Positions 1-12,557 of a DNA stretch of 64,000 nucleotides are shown one piece after another. Each line of letters starts with the position of its first letter. The stretch's first letter is position 1. This stretch comes from Kalmusia sp. IMI 367209 (lineage: Eukaryota; Ascomycota; Dothideomycetes; Pleosporales; Didymosphaeriaceae): contig JAPEUQ010000008.1 in assembly GCA_027946365.1 (NCBI GenBank), forward strand, positions 2,046,001 to 2,110,000, read 5' to 3'. The notes below the pieces were generated by a model that saw nothing but the letters and a program-made list of their open reading frames with translations, was not told the DNA's origin and did not search any database. Made by a program: the position numbers and the translations under genes.

Positions 1-1
1 A

Positions 2-1471
2 CTTTATTTGATGTGCTTCATTGATCGAACAAACATCGGTATGTTGTATATTTAGCACGTTGATAGACACTGATGCATTGCAAGGCAACGCACGCCTGGC
101 TGGCTTTGAGAAGGATCTCCACCTGCAAGGCTATGACTACAATACCGTTCTATCTATCTTTTATATCTCCTACATTCTCTTTGAAATTCCAGCAATAATC
201 TGTTGCAAATTGGTCGGTCCTGGTTGGTTTCTGCCAGGTACGACCCTTGGTTTTGGCGTCTGCTCTATCGGTACTGCATTTGTGCACACCCGCGCCCAAG
301 CATGTGTCGTACGTTTCTTGCTTGGCGTATTTGAGGCTGGTGTCATGCCTGGAAGCGCATACTATCTCTCCCGTTGGTACCGCCGCTCTGAGTTGACTTT
401 TCGTCTTGGGCTGTGGATACTTGTGGGTGAGCTTGATCACCAGAAGCGATATGCGCGTCACTGATGACTTCAGCTCCGCTATCGGGTGCGTTCGGTGGCC
501 TCCTTGCATCCGGTATTCTCAACCTGTCTCATTTCAGCTCTTTACATGGCTGGCAAATGTACGTTGTACGAGGTTGATAAGCTTTTCAAAATCTAATATA
601 TTCCAGGATCTTCGCTATCGAAGGAATTTTGACAATGGGAATCGCCCTGCTCGCCTTTGCGACTTTGACTGACCGCCCCGAGACCGCCCGTTGGCTCACC
701 GAAGAGCAGAAACAACTTGCGATAGACCGAGTAAAAGTAGAACGTCTTGCTCAGTCCACTTTGCTTGACAAGATCGACGCGACCAAGCTAAAGCGTGGTT
801 TTCTCAACCCAATCACCCTGTCAACCGCATTCGTTTTCTTACTTAATAACATAACCGTCCTCGGCATCTCCTTCTTCCTCCCAACAATTATTCGCACAAT
901 CTATCCAGGCCATTCAACTATCCACCAGCAACTCCTTACTGTACCGCCCTATCTCGTAGGTGCTTTCTTCTGTTTGATTCTTCCAACGCTGAGCTGGCGA
1001 GTCAACCATCGTCAGGCTTTCATTGCTCTCACTGGACCTACAATTATCATTGGCTACTCTATGTTCCTCGGGTCTCTTAACCCAAACATCCGCTATGCAG
1101 CTATTTTCCTATGCGCTAGCACGGCCTTTACGTCTGGCGCCTTGTGTAACGCACAGGTCAGCGCTAATGTGATCTCTGACTCGTCACGTAATATCGCGAT
1201 TGGCGCAAACGCTATATTTGGTTACATTGGTGGATTGATTGCTACCTGGACATTTTTACCTACCGACGCACCGAGATATGCTGTTGGGAACAGTATTAAC
1301 CTAACTTGTGCTATTACTTGGACGGCAGTCTCAGTTGGAACCTTGTTCTGGATGAAATATGACAATAAGAGGAGGGATGAAAAGGATGTAACGGAGGAGA
1401 TTGCGGGTCTACCGCAGCAGGATGTGCAAGATTTGGAGTGGAAACACCCGAGTTGGAGATGGAAGCCCTAA
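2..1471 (+). CDS. MFS transporter, allantoate permease (Dal5/ACS) type, 5' end cut by window edge
   Basis: Four exons can be joined: 2-38, 85-426, 474-558 and 607-1471, giving 442 residues and a stop at 1469-1471. The three introns (39-84, 427-473, 559-606; 46-48 bp) each begin GTATGT, GTGAGC or GTACGT and end in AG, and the reading frame is restored across each. The protein starts inside TM1 with a DRTNIGNARLAG motif, continues with YISYILFEIPA (TM2) and RFLLGVFEAGVMPGSAYYLS (TM4), and ends with the family-typical DLEWKHPSWRWKP tail. These are hallmarks of the fungal anion:cation symporter family, whose members take up allantoate, nicotinate and related organic anions across the plasma membrane. 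About 40-60 N-terminal residues lie outside the window. The frame is intact and CpA/TpG are normal, so the gene looks functional and untouched by RIP. The substrate cannot be told from sequence. Confidence 0.93.
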
Positions 1472-1833
1472 GCCACTAAGTTGACTTTACCTTTGTGTTG
1501 CCTCCTTAACAAACAACGCAATTACATAAATCATGTCTTAATTCTTAGATAAGTTTTGAGAGGATGTTCGTATATAACTACTACTACTATAGCGAATTAG
1601 ATTACCATTAGACCTCTTATAGAACGATAGTATCTATTTTCACTTAAGCTAATTAATTATATACTAAAATATCTTTAAGATTATATTAAACTAGTATTAT
1701 AAAAAAATAGTAATTACTATATAATAAAGTAATATTACTATATATATTACTATTTTACCCAATAGTTAATAGTGATAATAAATAGTAATTAAGTTTTTTT
1801 AAATAGTAATAGTAAATAGTATATAGTTATATA
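1472..1833. other. Gene 3' flank and transition into AT-rich block
   Basis: The first ~80 bases after the stop look like normal 3' UTR/intergenic DNA (TTTGTGTTGCC, ACAAACAACGC). From about 1560 the sequence turns strongly AT-rich and loses CA/TG. Positions 1695-1830 are runs of TAGTAATT and TATTACTATT, resembling the outer ends of the hAT-type terminal repeat near 18.7 kb, so a decayed hAT end is possible. No gene is visible. Confidence 0.5.
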
Positions 1834-2030
1834 TAATATATTTTATAAATAAGTTATTAACCTAAGCGAGTCGTTAACGCTAAACTAGTATATTACCTAC
1901 GTAATAATATTATATAACGTATAATATATATATTAAAAATTTTAATAAATTAATCTATTCTTTAGACTTATTATTATCCTTAGTATTATCTATTTCTATC
2001 TTATAGATATAAGAGTTATATTCTTTTTAT
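1834..2030 (-). mobile_element. P0: pogo/Fot1 element, right-end fragment
   Basis: This matches the left 190 bp of the complete minus-strand pogo P1 (10602 onward): the outer TIR with TAAGCGAGTC, then the segment coding the transposase C-terminus. It starts at a TA and is cut at about 2030 by the LTR of a gypsy element. The rest of the copy is not found next to the gypsy fragment. Confidence 0.75.
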
Positions 2031-2832
2031 TATTATAGCTACTACGCCGCAATAGAATTACGATAATAATAATATTAATAATAGTAATTAATAAAATTAT
2101 AAAAATAAATATTATAATTATAGGAGTAATACTGAGTATAACTTAGATATATAAGAAATTATATAATAAATCTATAGATTTATAGATCTATAAACTATAG
2201 AACCCATAGAGTTATAAATCCTAAAGATAACTAGTAATATATAGAGATAATAGATAACTATTAATAATTTTTATTATTAATCTATTAAGTCTTTTAAAAG
2301 TAGTTTTTATAAAAGACTATTACTAACGCTATTAATAATTAATATTTATAGTAGTTAATTAATATTTATTCTTTATAATTTTATAACCCTATAAGTCTTT
2401 ATTTTCTACTAAATCTTTTAAGATAGTCTTATAGTCATCCTATTATACTTTAATAATTATATTTTAAGGATCTACTATAAATATATTAGATTATATTCTT
2501 ATTAATAATAGCTTCTACCATATTATTAAAATTACTTAAGGTGATATCTATAGATAATATAGAGTATATCTAGATAAAAATATAAATTAATTATCTCTAA
2601 AATAAAAAGTAAGAAATAGAAAAAGCCTATAATAAAATAGTTAAATAAATTAAAGCTCTATTATGGCCTAAAATAAAAATAAGGAAGAAAAAAGAAAAGA
2701 AAAATAAAGTAATAATTTAATAAGATTAAAATATAACTTTAGAATTATCTCCTTAAGTTAATAGAATCTAAGAAGTTTAATAAAAATAAAAGTAAATTAA
2801 GGAAATTTCTAGTCTTTATATTTTTATCATTA
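2031..2832 (+). mobile_element. Gypsy 5' LTR plus start of gag, truncated (same family as 21104-28052)
   Basis: About 417 bp (roughly 2031-2447) match the LTR at 21104-21538, including CTACTACGCCG near the start and the AGTTAATTAATATTTA stretch. Positions 2448-2832 match the leader and early gag of that element. Similarity stops at about 2832 where an X-family fragment begins. The copy is heavily mutated by C-to-T changes and no frame is open. The start may be off by a few bases because the flanking pogo sequence is also T-rich. Confidence 0.75.
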
Positions 2833-3003
2833 TACTAGATTTATAGTGGAAGGTATAGTAGCTAAAAGAATAGTAAATAATAAAATAGTAGTGGTTCCTC
2901 TCCTACTTTATAACTTATAAAGATATATAAAAGAGAATAATATAAAGATTTTATACTTTAGTAAATTTATTAGATTAATCTAATAAGATTATCTAAGTAA
3001 GCC
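2833..3003 (+). repeat. X4: fragment of unclassified X repeat (first part)
   Basis: This is a diverged match to the first ~170 bp of the X2 element at 36590, sharing AGTAGTGGTTCCTCTCCTAC and then a TAGATTA-rich stretch. It is interrupted at 3004 by a complete gypsy element and appears to continue at 10501. Confidence 0.5.
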
Positions 3004-3166
3004 TATAATAGGCTGGGGCTACGCCTAGCCTTAGTATGGGATTAGTAAGGAGAGAACATCTACTTAAGTAGAGAATCTCTCCTTTTTCCCCTTTTCTACC
3101 TCGGCTAGAATTCATACCTTTTAATTAGTACTTATAATATAATACTTCTAGGGCTAGCCTATAATA
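3004..3166 (+). repeat. 5' LTR of gypsy 3004-10500
   Basis: 163 bp, near-identical to 10337-10500. It contains CTACGCC, GGAGAGAACATCTACTTAAG and a CTCTCCTTTTT pyrimidine run. Confidence 0.88.
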
Positions 3167-3539
3167 TTAAATTCTAGCCCTTCTAGAGAAAAGGAACTTT
3201 AAAAAGGGTTAAGGGTCAAAGTAAAAGAGAATCTAGAATATTTTAAATAGAATATTAACTTAGTAAGCTATTTACCTAGCTCTAAGCTTTTAATACTATA
3301 AGGAGAAAGATTATACTTAATAAAAAAGAAGATTGCGTCCAGATTAATATGTTATAAGCCTAGAATAAAGAACTATATAAACTAGTACTAGATATCCTTT
3401 AGCCTTAGAGATATATATTTTTATAATCTCTATACTTTATGCCTTTATATCATTACTAACGCTAACGCCTAATAACCTTAAACTAGTAACTATTCTACTT
3501 CCTATAATATTTTCTTAAAATTATATTTCTACTATTATA

Positions 3540-6500
3540 GCGCTGGTCCACCGGGAAAGCCCTATTAATTCTAAGTAAATTTAAGGGTATAAAAGCGTAA
3601 TTTGGCGCCTAAAGGTTATAATAGAATATAAGCTTAGAGTTAATATAGCTTATATTAGAACTATAGAGATTAGTAGGCGCTTATATAGGAATGCTTTAAT
3701 AAAGGCCTATAGGCGACAGTATTAATATTCTATAAAAATAATAGAGATAAGGATAAGTTTAACTTAATTAAATTCTTTAAATATTTAACCTTCGTATACG
3801 CCGATAAGCATACCTAATAAAAGACTAAGATATACTTAGATAATATTATATAAGAGAATTATAAATTATTTTTAGAATTTATATTCGCCTTAAGCGTATA
3901 ATAGTTAAGATAGATAGAGCCTTTTAGTTAAATCTAAAAAAGATATAGAAGCTTAAATATATTATATATTCTAATATTAAGTAGATTACACTAAACTATA
4001 ATATCCTAAAGAATATATATACTAAACTTATTATAGGATACTCTTAAATTACTGCTAATATAGAAATAGAGTTACTAAAAAGAGATTTAGATCTTAATAA
4101 ATATATTATAATTCTATATATAACCTAATAAGAAATTATAATAGAGATATTATAATAACTACTATCACATTAGTAAAAATAATACATATACGTTATATAA
4201 ATAATACGGCCAAGCTATAAGATAATTAAATACTAGAGATGCTATTCTAATAGTAATAGAAAGTAGATATATATATATACTATAGATGAGAAGGCTACCA
4301 ATTCTATATATACCCTAATATAGTAATATTATAGTTAATTACCTTACTAAGAAGAAAAGTCCCCTATTAGGAAAAGACTAGCCCCAGACTGATGCTAGTA
4401 TGGGGCCTATAAATAATTACTTAGTAGAGATATAACTAAGATACGCCCTAATAGTCTAGGTAGTAAGGACTATAATAAGAATAGATAACCCCTATCCATT
4501 ATATTAGTATTCTTAGGGACATCTATTACATAAATATCTTAATTAATATAGGGTATAAGTACTTCGTAACGATTAGTCTAGGGATGATAGAAATACTTAC
4601 TATAGAGTATATAGTAATTCCCCTAAATACTAGAGTAGATAGCTGGGTACTACCTAGAGCTAAAATTATAGAGATAGTTATAATCCTCTATAATATTATA
4701 GGATAACATTAAATACTATATATATATATAATACTAGAATTATATAAAGACTTAATATTAGGCTTCCTATAACTAGATTAGTTTTAATTAGTAATAAATA
4801 TCTATAAGGAAGAGATCCGGATTAGAGCGGTAGAAGGACTTATAATTCTAAATATTAATATCTTAATAAAAAGATCTCTATGTTAAGATATCTTTAAGAA
4901 CGTAGACTATAAGCCTAATCTAAATCTAAAAAGAAACTATACTAAAATAAATTTACCCTAATATTAATCTAAGATATTACTAAGATCCTAACTATCCTTC
5001 TACCCCTAGGCGCTGGATGTAGGGGACCCTACTAAGTCCTAAACTTACTAAGGACGGATAACGTTTATTACTAGAGCTAGTAATATTTTAGAATCTATTT
5101 AATAAAAAAAGATCTTTAATCTACCTCTATATTAAGGATAATCCAACCATTATATCTATCTAAAAGTAAAAGTAGATAGATCTATATTATCTTTATTATA
5201 GGTCCCTCTATAACATATTAAGAGAATAACTAACGAAGCTATAAAAATAATTTATAAAGCTAATAAATAAGAACTAGATAAGAGTTTCTTCCTCTTCCGT
5301 AGGGCGCCGGTCCTACTTACACCTAAGCCTAAAGAAAATAGTAATTATATATTAACTATTATAAGTTTAATATAATCTTAAAACTAGACTACTATCTACT
5401 TTTATTTATTAAAGAGATACTATAAACGCTCTCTAAAGTGAGGTGATTTACTAAAGTAGATATTTAAATAGCATTCTATAAATTCTATATAGTTAAAGAG
5501 AAGGAGTATAGAATAGTATTTTAGACCTAGTTTAGTCTATTTAAATAACTAGTTATTTTATTTAGACTTATGAGAGCTTCCGTCACGTTCTAATAATATA
5601 TTAATAGAATCTTTAAAGAAACCCTAGGTATTATATATATAGTATACCTAGATAATATTCTAATCTATATAAAGGGGCTATTATTAGAATATTAAGAGTA
5701 TATCTAGAAAGTCCTTTAATAGCTCTATAAAGTAGGCCTTAATTTAGATCTAATAAAGTATAAGTTTACTATAAAGAAAGTTAAATACCTTAGCTATATT
5801 ATAATAGTAGGAGACTCCATCCGTCTAGACCTTAAAAGATTTAAGCTATATAACTATAGGAATATCCTATAATAATATAAGGAGTCTAACGCTTTATTAG
5901 ATTTATAAACTTTTACTATAATTTCTTATAGAACTTTACTAAATTAATAAAACTACTCTATTATCTTATAAAAAGATACCCTGTTCCATTAGATAGAAAA
6001 GGAGGATAAAGCTTTCTACGTCCTTAAGATAGTATTTATTACGGGGCTAGTCTTAGTACTCTAGGACCCTAAGAGGGATATAAGACTAGAGGTAGACTAC
6101 TCTAGAAGAATAATAGAAAGTTATCTATTATAATTAGAAGAAGGGATTTAGTACCTAGTTATCTACTATTTAGCTAACCTTACGTAAGTATAACAGAACT
6201 ATATAATCTATAATAAAGAACTACTTACTATAGTATAATATATAATAGGTAGAAACTAGAACTTATTAGTATATAAAATCTATTTATAATCCTTATAGAT
6301 TATAAGAACCTAGAATACTTTATACGTATCTATAAGTTAAGTAAAAGGTAATATTAATAATTAGAGATACTATTTATTTTTTAATACCACCTCCGATACC
6401 GCCCTAGCTTATAAATAAAATAACTAGATACCCTAAGCTAATAAGAATAGGATGAAAGGCGTAGAGAATAAACTAAAGAACTACTTATATATCTATAAAT

Positions 6501-8040
6501 TATCCGTTTACATAGTAAAAACTTAAGAGTAAGCTAGGTTATATAAAATCTAATTTTTATTAATATCCACCTTTAATAACTATAGGATAGGGCTATAATA
6601 ACGGACGATAGGTACTACGTTTAATATAAAGTAGTATTTATAGGAGACTATATCTTCCCTCTAGCTATAAAAACGTAACGTTAGATTAATAACTATATAA
6701 TTAGTATATATAGAAATATACTCTAGAGAGGAGTACTCTAGGTCCCTAACAGAAACCTCTAATCACTACCCTAATCTAGAGGACGTTACGAATTAATAAT
6801 AGCCGGCCATCTAAAAAAATATAATATTTAAGCTACTATAATAAGACTACTACTAGATAATATATTATAGGACGTAGTAAAATATATATGGAACTATTAC
6901 TACTTTAGAGTATATATTAATTATAGAAAATAATAGGGACTACTATAGTCACTCCTAATCATAGACTAATATTAGTCCTAGATCTCTATAGACTTTATAG
7001 TAGACCTATTATATACCTCTACTACAACCTTATATTATCTACTTATAATAATAAACCGGCTGTCTAAATTTATATAGCTAGAGATAATAAAATTAATAAA
7101 GGTTAAAGATTACACGAAATGCTTCTAAAACGTATAATAGTAATTCTATAGATTTCTTAACTTAATTATTACTAATAGAGGATCGGACTAATTAGGAAAA
7201 TTCTAGACTATACTCTATAAAAAAGTAAATACTAAATAGCTATTATCTACTACCCATTACCCCTAGACTAATGGCGGCACGGAACGTTTAAACTAAAAGA
7301 TATAAATAGTCCTATAAATAATAGTAAACTTTAAATAAAATAACTAGATAAAATATCTTTAGCCTATTAACTTATACTTAATAACTAAAATTTTAGTATT
7401 ATTAGGATATCTCTCTAATACTACTACTAAACGGATACTATATAGACCTACTTAAATATATCCCTATAGAAGATAAATCCTATTATATACCTATAGAATA
7501 AATGGTTCAGTTCCTTAATTATCTAAAGTAGAAAATAGTATTAGCCTAAGCTATTTATAATTATATTTACCTAATAATAAATTATAGAGTAAATAGACTC
7601 TCTTCTATAGACTAGTAGAACGATTCTAAAAAGATAATAAAATCTAATTCTTTATATATAATATTAAAATAAACTAGCCTAAAAAAAAGTTAGACTAGTT
7701 CTAGGTAAATATATAGTAGTAGATATATCCTTACTATTTATAGTAATACTAGACCTTCCCAGAAACCTCCATAAAATTATATATATAAATCTTCTAGAGG
7801 GTTGTAATCAACCTACTTCTAAGTTAGATATAATATAACCTATAACTAGGCCTAACTCTAGGACTAGAGGAGGAAGATTCAGACCTATATAAATAGAAGG
7901 TAGAGGAGATACTTAGAATATGAGATACGTGAGGAGGAGACTAATAAGCTCTAGTAAAATAGTTAAAATAAACTATACTAATATAAGTCCTACTTAATAA
8001 TATAATAGATATAAAAGTGCTAGACCGGTTTAAAATCCTA
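3540..8040 (+). pseudogene. Gypsy gag-pol with C-terminal chromodomain, inactivated
   Basis: Decayed frames on the plus strand can be followed by motif. Gag-like sequence lies around 3.6-4.3 kb. The reverse transcriptase core spans about 5.43-5.70 kb, with an RWFTKxD-like start and the active-site box YLDNILIY at 5641-5670. The integrase shows a TNRGSDxxGKFW-like segment (7168-7215) and a NGGTERLN motif (about 7270-7300). A chromodomain-like end (VEEIL..., LVKW) lies at about 7880-8010, so this is a chromovirus. Most stops are TAA/TAG at former CAA, CAG or TGG codons, as RIP produces. The product would have been a polyprotein for reverse transcription and integration. Confidence 0.8.
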
Positions 8041-10336
8041 TAGAGAAATGCCTAAAATAATAATAGCCTAAAGAGAAGATTAAAGTAATATATTATAATA
8101 TTATAATAGAAATATTAAAATATAATAAGAAACTAACTTAGTATTTATATGGCTGTAAACCGAAGAGGGTATCTACTCTAAGGATAATAATAAAGATACC
8201 CACCTAACTACTAAAGAAACTAAAGTAAAGCTATAGAAATACTAGCTTAAAGAGTATAATAGTTATAATAATAACTAGAAGGATATAGTAGTAAAGTGTA
8301 ATCATTATAATAATAATTTAAGGATATACTAAAGTAATATAAAGATAAGATAGACTAAAAATAAGATAAGGACGTAGTATCTCTAGTACGTCCTTAATTT
8401 ATAGATTTATTAATGTTACCCTAAGGCGATCCGCTAGACTAGATAAAATAATTATAGTTTATAACTAGGTATATATAACCTTATCTATACGCCAGTTTAT
8501 ATCCTTATTAATATAATGTAGCTACTAGGAGATATTATATATCTAACCTATAATATTCTAAGTAAAGTAGACTATATTATAATCCTAATTACTATAATTT
8601 TAAGCCGGCGTAATAGTAAGAGATGGTATAGTTAGAACGTTACTAGATAAATTATTAATAGAAGGCGTGGAGCAGCTAGAATAGGGTATATAGACCTAAG
8701 AAGAATCTAGATTTAGCTAAAAGGGATTATATAAAGTTATATTAAGATAAGTATTATATTAATGTAAATGCTCATAAAACTTAGGTATAAAAATAGATAA
8801 AGTATCCTTAGTAAATTATAAAGAATTAGTACTAATAATACTATATTTAATAATATAAGCGTTATTATTACGTTAAGATAGATATACATACTCTAATTAC
8901 TATTAAAGAACGTAACATAATCCTAAAGAATTAGTATATATCTTTAAATTATAATGATAAGTGGCCTTGGAGGTATAATAAACCTTATAGAATTTACCCT
9001 ATAATGACTTATAACTAGAATCATTAATATAATACTATAGCCTAGAAATAAAAATACTTACTTAAACGTCTTAGTATACTTTAAATAACTAATATACTTA
9101 GTATAAAGATTACTAAATATAGTATTAATAAATTCCTCTTTAGAGCTATCCCCTTATAGAATTAGCTTCTACGTAATATGACGCTGCTTCATTAAATAGT
9201 TAATAGATAGAGCAGATAGTATAAAGCGCTAAAAAGAAATAAGGATAAAGTAGGATAGAAGTAAAATAACTAGATTAGAGATAGACTCCGTCACTAGACT
9301 AAGGTATTAAATAATCTTAGGTATAATCCTATAAATTTACTAAAAGATTTACTTTATAGGTATAACGCCTAAGATAGGCTTTATAATTATAGAGACCTTA
9401 TATTACTCCGTAGATAACTTAAAACTAGATAAAGGCTCATCTTTATAGAAATATAATTAAAGAGTTTATCTAGAGAGTTATTGGCATTAAGCTTATAAGA
9501 GCGGAACGGACGAATATAGCGTTTAAATTAATCTAGATTATTATCCTTATTACTACTATTATAACCCCTAAGAGTAATATTATTAGTAAGCCTATTTAGA
9601 TCGCCTAAAGGATGGAAAGAAACCGTAATACTAGAGGTTTAAATATAAAGTAAAGTAGGACTAAAAAGAATAAAAGACTAGTAAAAGAGCTAAGAGATAA
9701 AATAAAAGAGGGAACTTTATAGTATAGAGGCGGAACTAACACGAGACGAAGTAGTTAAAGAGATAGATTAAAAAGATAAGAAATTAGAAAAAAATACGAA
9801 AAGGATATGGTAAGAAGAAAAGGAAGAAAATTAATAGAGTAGAGGACACCCTAACGCCTTAAGTATAGTATTATAATAACTTAATTATTACCTATAGTAA
9901 TAACGTGACGGATTACAACACACCTATAAAATAGAAGATACATAAGATAGATATATAATTACTTAGATAACGTTATAAATAATTAAGGGAAGAGAGGAAT
10001 ATTATAATAAAATAAGATAATATACCATTATAGTAATAAAAAGGGTAAAAGATATAATTAGATAAATAATACTATATATATTAAGGTAAAGATAAAGAAC
10101 GCCGTAATAAATAAGCTTATATACTAGTATAATAAAATAATAGTAAGAGACTTAGTTAGATAGATAATACTAAGTATATTAAGATAAAAGAAATAAACGC
10201 TGCGGTAAATAAGCTTATATACTAATATAAGGGAGTAATAAATACTATAAAAAAGTAAATATTAAAGAAAGAGAAGGGATAATAGTAAGTAATTTAAGAA
10301 TAATATTATATAATTTAAGAGAAGATAAGAAGGATA
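8041..10336 (+). other. 2.3-kb region between gypsy pol and 3' LTR, no recognised product
   Basis: After the chromodomain this element carries an extra 2.3 kb before its 3' LTR. Plus-strand frames with stretches such as IEAELTRDEVVKEID (about 9720-9765) look protein-like, but stops are frequent and other frames are almost as open, so an extra gene cannot be established. A 98-bp direct repeat lies at the end (10061-10255). Confidence 0.4.
10061..10255. repeat. 98-bp tandem duplication upstream of 3' LTR
   Basis: GATAAATAATAC at 10061 recurs as GATAGATAATAC at 10159, and AAGCTTATATAC at 10113 recurs at 10211, giving a period of 98 bp over two diverged copies. Confidence 0.75.
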
Positions 10337-10500
10337 TATAATAGGCTAGAGCTACGCCCTAGCCTTAGTAAAGGATTAGTAAGGAGAGAACATCTACTTA
10401 AGTAGAAAATCTCTCCTTTTTTCTCTTTTCTACCTCAGCTAGAATTCATACCTTTCAATTGGCACCTATAATATAATACTTCTAGGGCTAGTCTATAATA
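10337..10500 (+). repeat. 3' LTR of gypsy 3004-10500
   Basis: 164 bp, matching 3004-3166 with scattered transitions, followed by the target duplication GAGCC. Confidence 0.88.
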
Positions 10501-10601
10501 GAGCCTTAGTATATACTCTAAGTTAAAAAAAGTTTAATAAAGGTAAAACTACGTTTATTAACTATATTTAGAAGGGGAGGAGATAAAGATAATAGAATAT
10601 A
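10501..10601 (+). repeat. X4: continuation of X fragment after gypsy insertion
   Basis: The order of blocks (GAGCCTTAG..., AAGTTAAAAAAAGTTTAATAAAGG) follows X2 positions around 36750-36800 after RIP-type changes. It ends at the pogo insertion at 10602; the last ~50 bp are not clearly X. Confidence 0.45.
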
Positions 10602-12446
10602 TAATATATTTTATAAGTAAGTCGTTAACCTAAGCGAGTCACTAATACTAAATTAGTATACTACCTACGCGATAACATCGCGTAACGTATAATATATATA
10701 TTAAAAATTCTAGTAAGCTAATCTATTCTTTAGACTTATTACTATCCTTAGTATTATCTATTTCTATCTTATAGGTATGAAAGTTATATCCTTTTTTACT
10801 ATAATATCTATAATATCTTATATTATATACTTTATATATAGGTCCTTCGCTAGTATTACGCTCCCTACCTACCCTTTTAGTAATTAAGTCCTATACTTTC
10901 CTAACTATTAGGTCTCCTCTATCTAAATATATTTATATTTTCTTAATTAATATTTTATAAGCTTATTAATTACACTTTATATATGCGTCTACCCCTCCTA
11001 TAATAATACTATATTATATATAATCTACTACGCGCCTTTACTTAACTATCTAATCTTTTTATCTAATAAATTTATAGAGGACTTAGGATAGTTTTAGATT
11101 CTTTATTAAATAAGTATAAACTATACTTTAATTTTATATATATTATATAGTATCTACGCCTCCTATACGCCCTATATTAGTAATAATAATACTAGAGTCT
11201 ATAACTTTATATTAAACTTTAATAGAATAGCTTCTAGGTTATATAGAACTAGTCTAGTACCTCTAAAGTCTATCTTAATATTCTCTATTATTAAAGATTA
11301 TTTAAAAGCTAGTTTAAATATTTAGAGGAAGGTTTCCTTACTAATAAAATATATATAGTTATATACTAAGACTAAGATCTAGTTACTATACCTACGCTTT
11401 AATAGCGCGAAGCAACCAATATTAAAAGACTATAGTAGATATAATAAATATAAAGATATATAGTAAAGAATAATATTCTCTCCTTATAAAGATTCTAGAA
11501 TTTAAGTAAGTTATAACTCTTATATCTATTAATTATAAGTAGTTAGTATATACCTATAGTACTTACCTTTATATACTTATTAAAGTGCTCTAACTAGATA
11601 AGAGTAAGTTAGTTATTTATCTAGCTATTAGGCTTACTTTAAGAACTTAATCGCGTGGTAGGTCTTTAAACTATACGTTAATAAGTACGCTATCTATAAA
11701 GATAACGAAGGGTAGAAGTAGATAATTTATAATTTTAATATCTTAGATAATAGTAACCTACTTATAATTACTTAACTAAATTATTTTCTTTCTTTAACTA
11801 CTTCTAAATTAGTAATAACTATCTATAATAAAATCTTATCTATTATAAACCTAGTCTTATTAAAGTTATAGATATTATTATTTATAATCCCCTATTTCTA
11901 TTTCATTTCCTATATTAAGTTAAACTAGTACTAGATAATTATAAAATCTTCGTAGATAGCTTACTAATAGTTATATAGATGACTCTAATACTTCTAGAGT
12001 TTAGAGTCTACTTAATAAAGTTATTAATCTAGTTCTTACTAATAGGTTACTACCTTATAATCTAAGGAGTCTATCTACTATTTCTTATACATGGGATTTT
12101 AGAGGCGTAAGATCTTATTTAGATAGTTTAATTATTCTTTAGACTATAACCTTCTCTTTTAGTTTTATTAGACGCTTTAAGTTTACTTTATAGTTATATT
12201 GTATGCGCTTCCTAGTATATTAGTTAATAAGAGTTCTTTAAGGTACGTTATATATATTTATAGCTTAATTTTTACTTTAAACGCGTTGCGCTTTAATATT
12301 AAAGATAGTAAACTATATATTAGCTTTAGTATAAGTCTTTTAGATTTATTATAGTTAAGACATTACGTGATTATTACACGTAGGTAGTGCGCTGGTTTGG
12401 CGTTAATGACTCACTTGGGTTAGTAATTTACTTATGAAATATATTA
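10602..12446 (-). mobile_element. P1: complete pogo/Fot1-type DNA transposon
   Basis: The element is about 1.84 kb with TA target duplications (10602-10603, 12445-12446) and inverted repeats of ~85 bp. The left end reads TTTTATAAGTAAGTCGTTAA and the right end is its complement. The minus strand encodes a Fot1-like DDE transposase. The first catalytic box (IYNFxxTGF, from about 11880 down to 11835) and a C-terminal zinc-knuckle-like GxNS segment (about 10770-10830) are recognisable by alignment with P2. The frame is full of RIP stops. It belongs to the same family as P0, P2 and P3. Confidence 0.85.
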
Positions 12447-12557
12447 TCTTTTAAAATGTCTTTTAAGTTAGAAAAGTAGAAGAAAATTACTATTATCTTT
12501 TTAGTTTACTATCCTTTATACTACGTATAATCTTTCGATGATTAAAATATATATAAT
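12447..12557 (-). repeat. X3: terminal fragment of X repeat
   Basis: About 110 bp match the end of X1 (34500-34616): AGTTAGAAAAGTAG, then TACGTATAATCTTTCGATGA and an ATATATA tail. It abuts the P1 right end. Confidence 0.75.

Larger units (their letters stand above)
3004..10500 (+). mobile_element. Full-length chromodomain gypsy (Ty3) retrotransposon, RIP-mutated
   Basis: The element is 7.5 kb, bounded by two ~164-bp LTRs (3004-3166 and 10337-10500) that both start TATAATAGGCT and end AGYCTATAATA, as expected from TG...CA ends changed to TA. The flanking 5 bp are AAGCC and GAGCC, a near-perfect target duplication. Gag, protease, reverse transcriptase, RNase H, integrase and chromodomain lie in normal Ty3 order on the plus strand. 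It inserted into an X-family copy (2833-3003 / 10501-10601). Stops occur every ten or so codons, so it is dead. Confidence 0.88.

Noticed and set aside
150..509. 119-codon minus-strand frame over the transporter
   Set aside because: Antisense to exon 2 and intron 2 of a well-supported MFS gene.
406..672. 88-codon plus-strand frame overlapping two introns
   Set aside because: It reads through splice sites out of frame with the transporter; the spliced frame gives the conserved family sequence.
8041..10336. A 750-codon gene with only TAA/TAG stops
   Set aside because: TGA is rare in any frame of RIP-treated DNA because TpG is depleted, so absence of TGA is no evidence. Stop density is not clearly below that of other frames.
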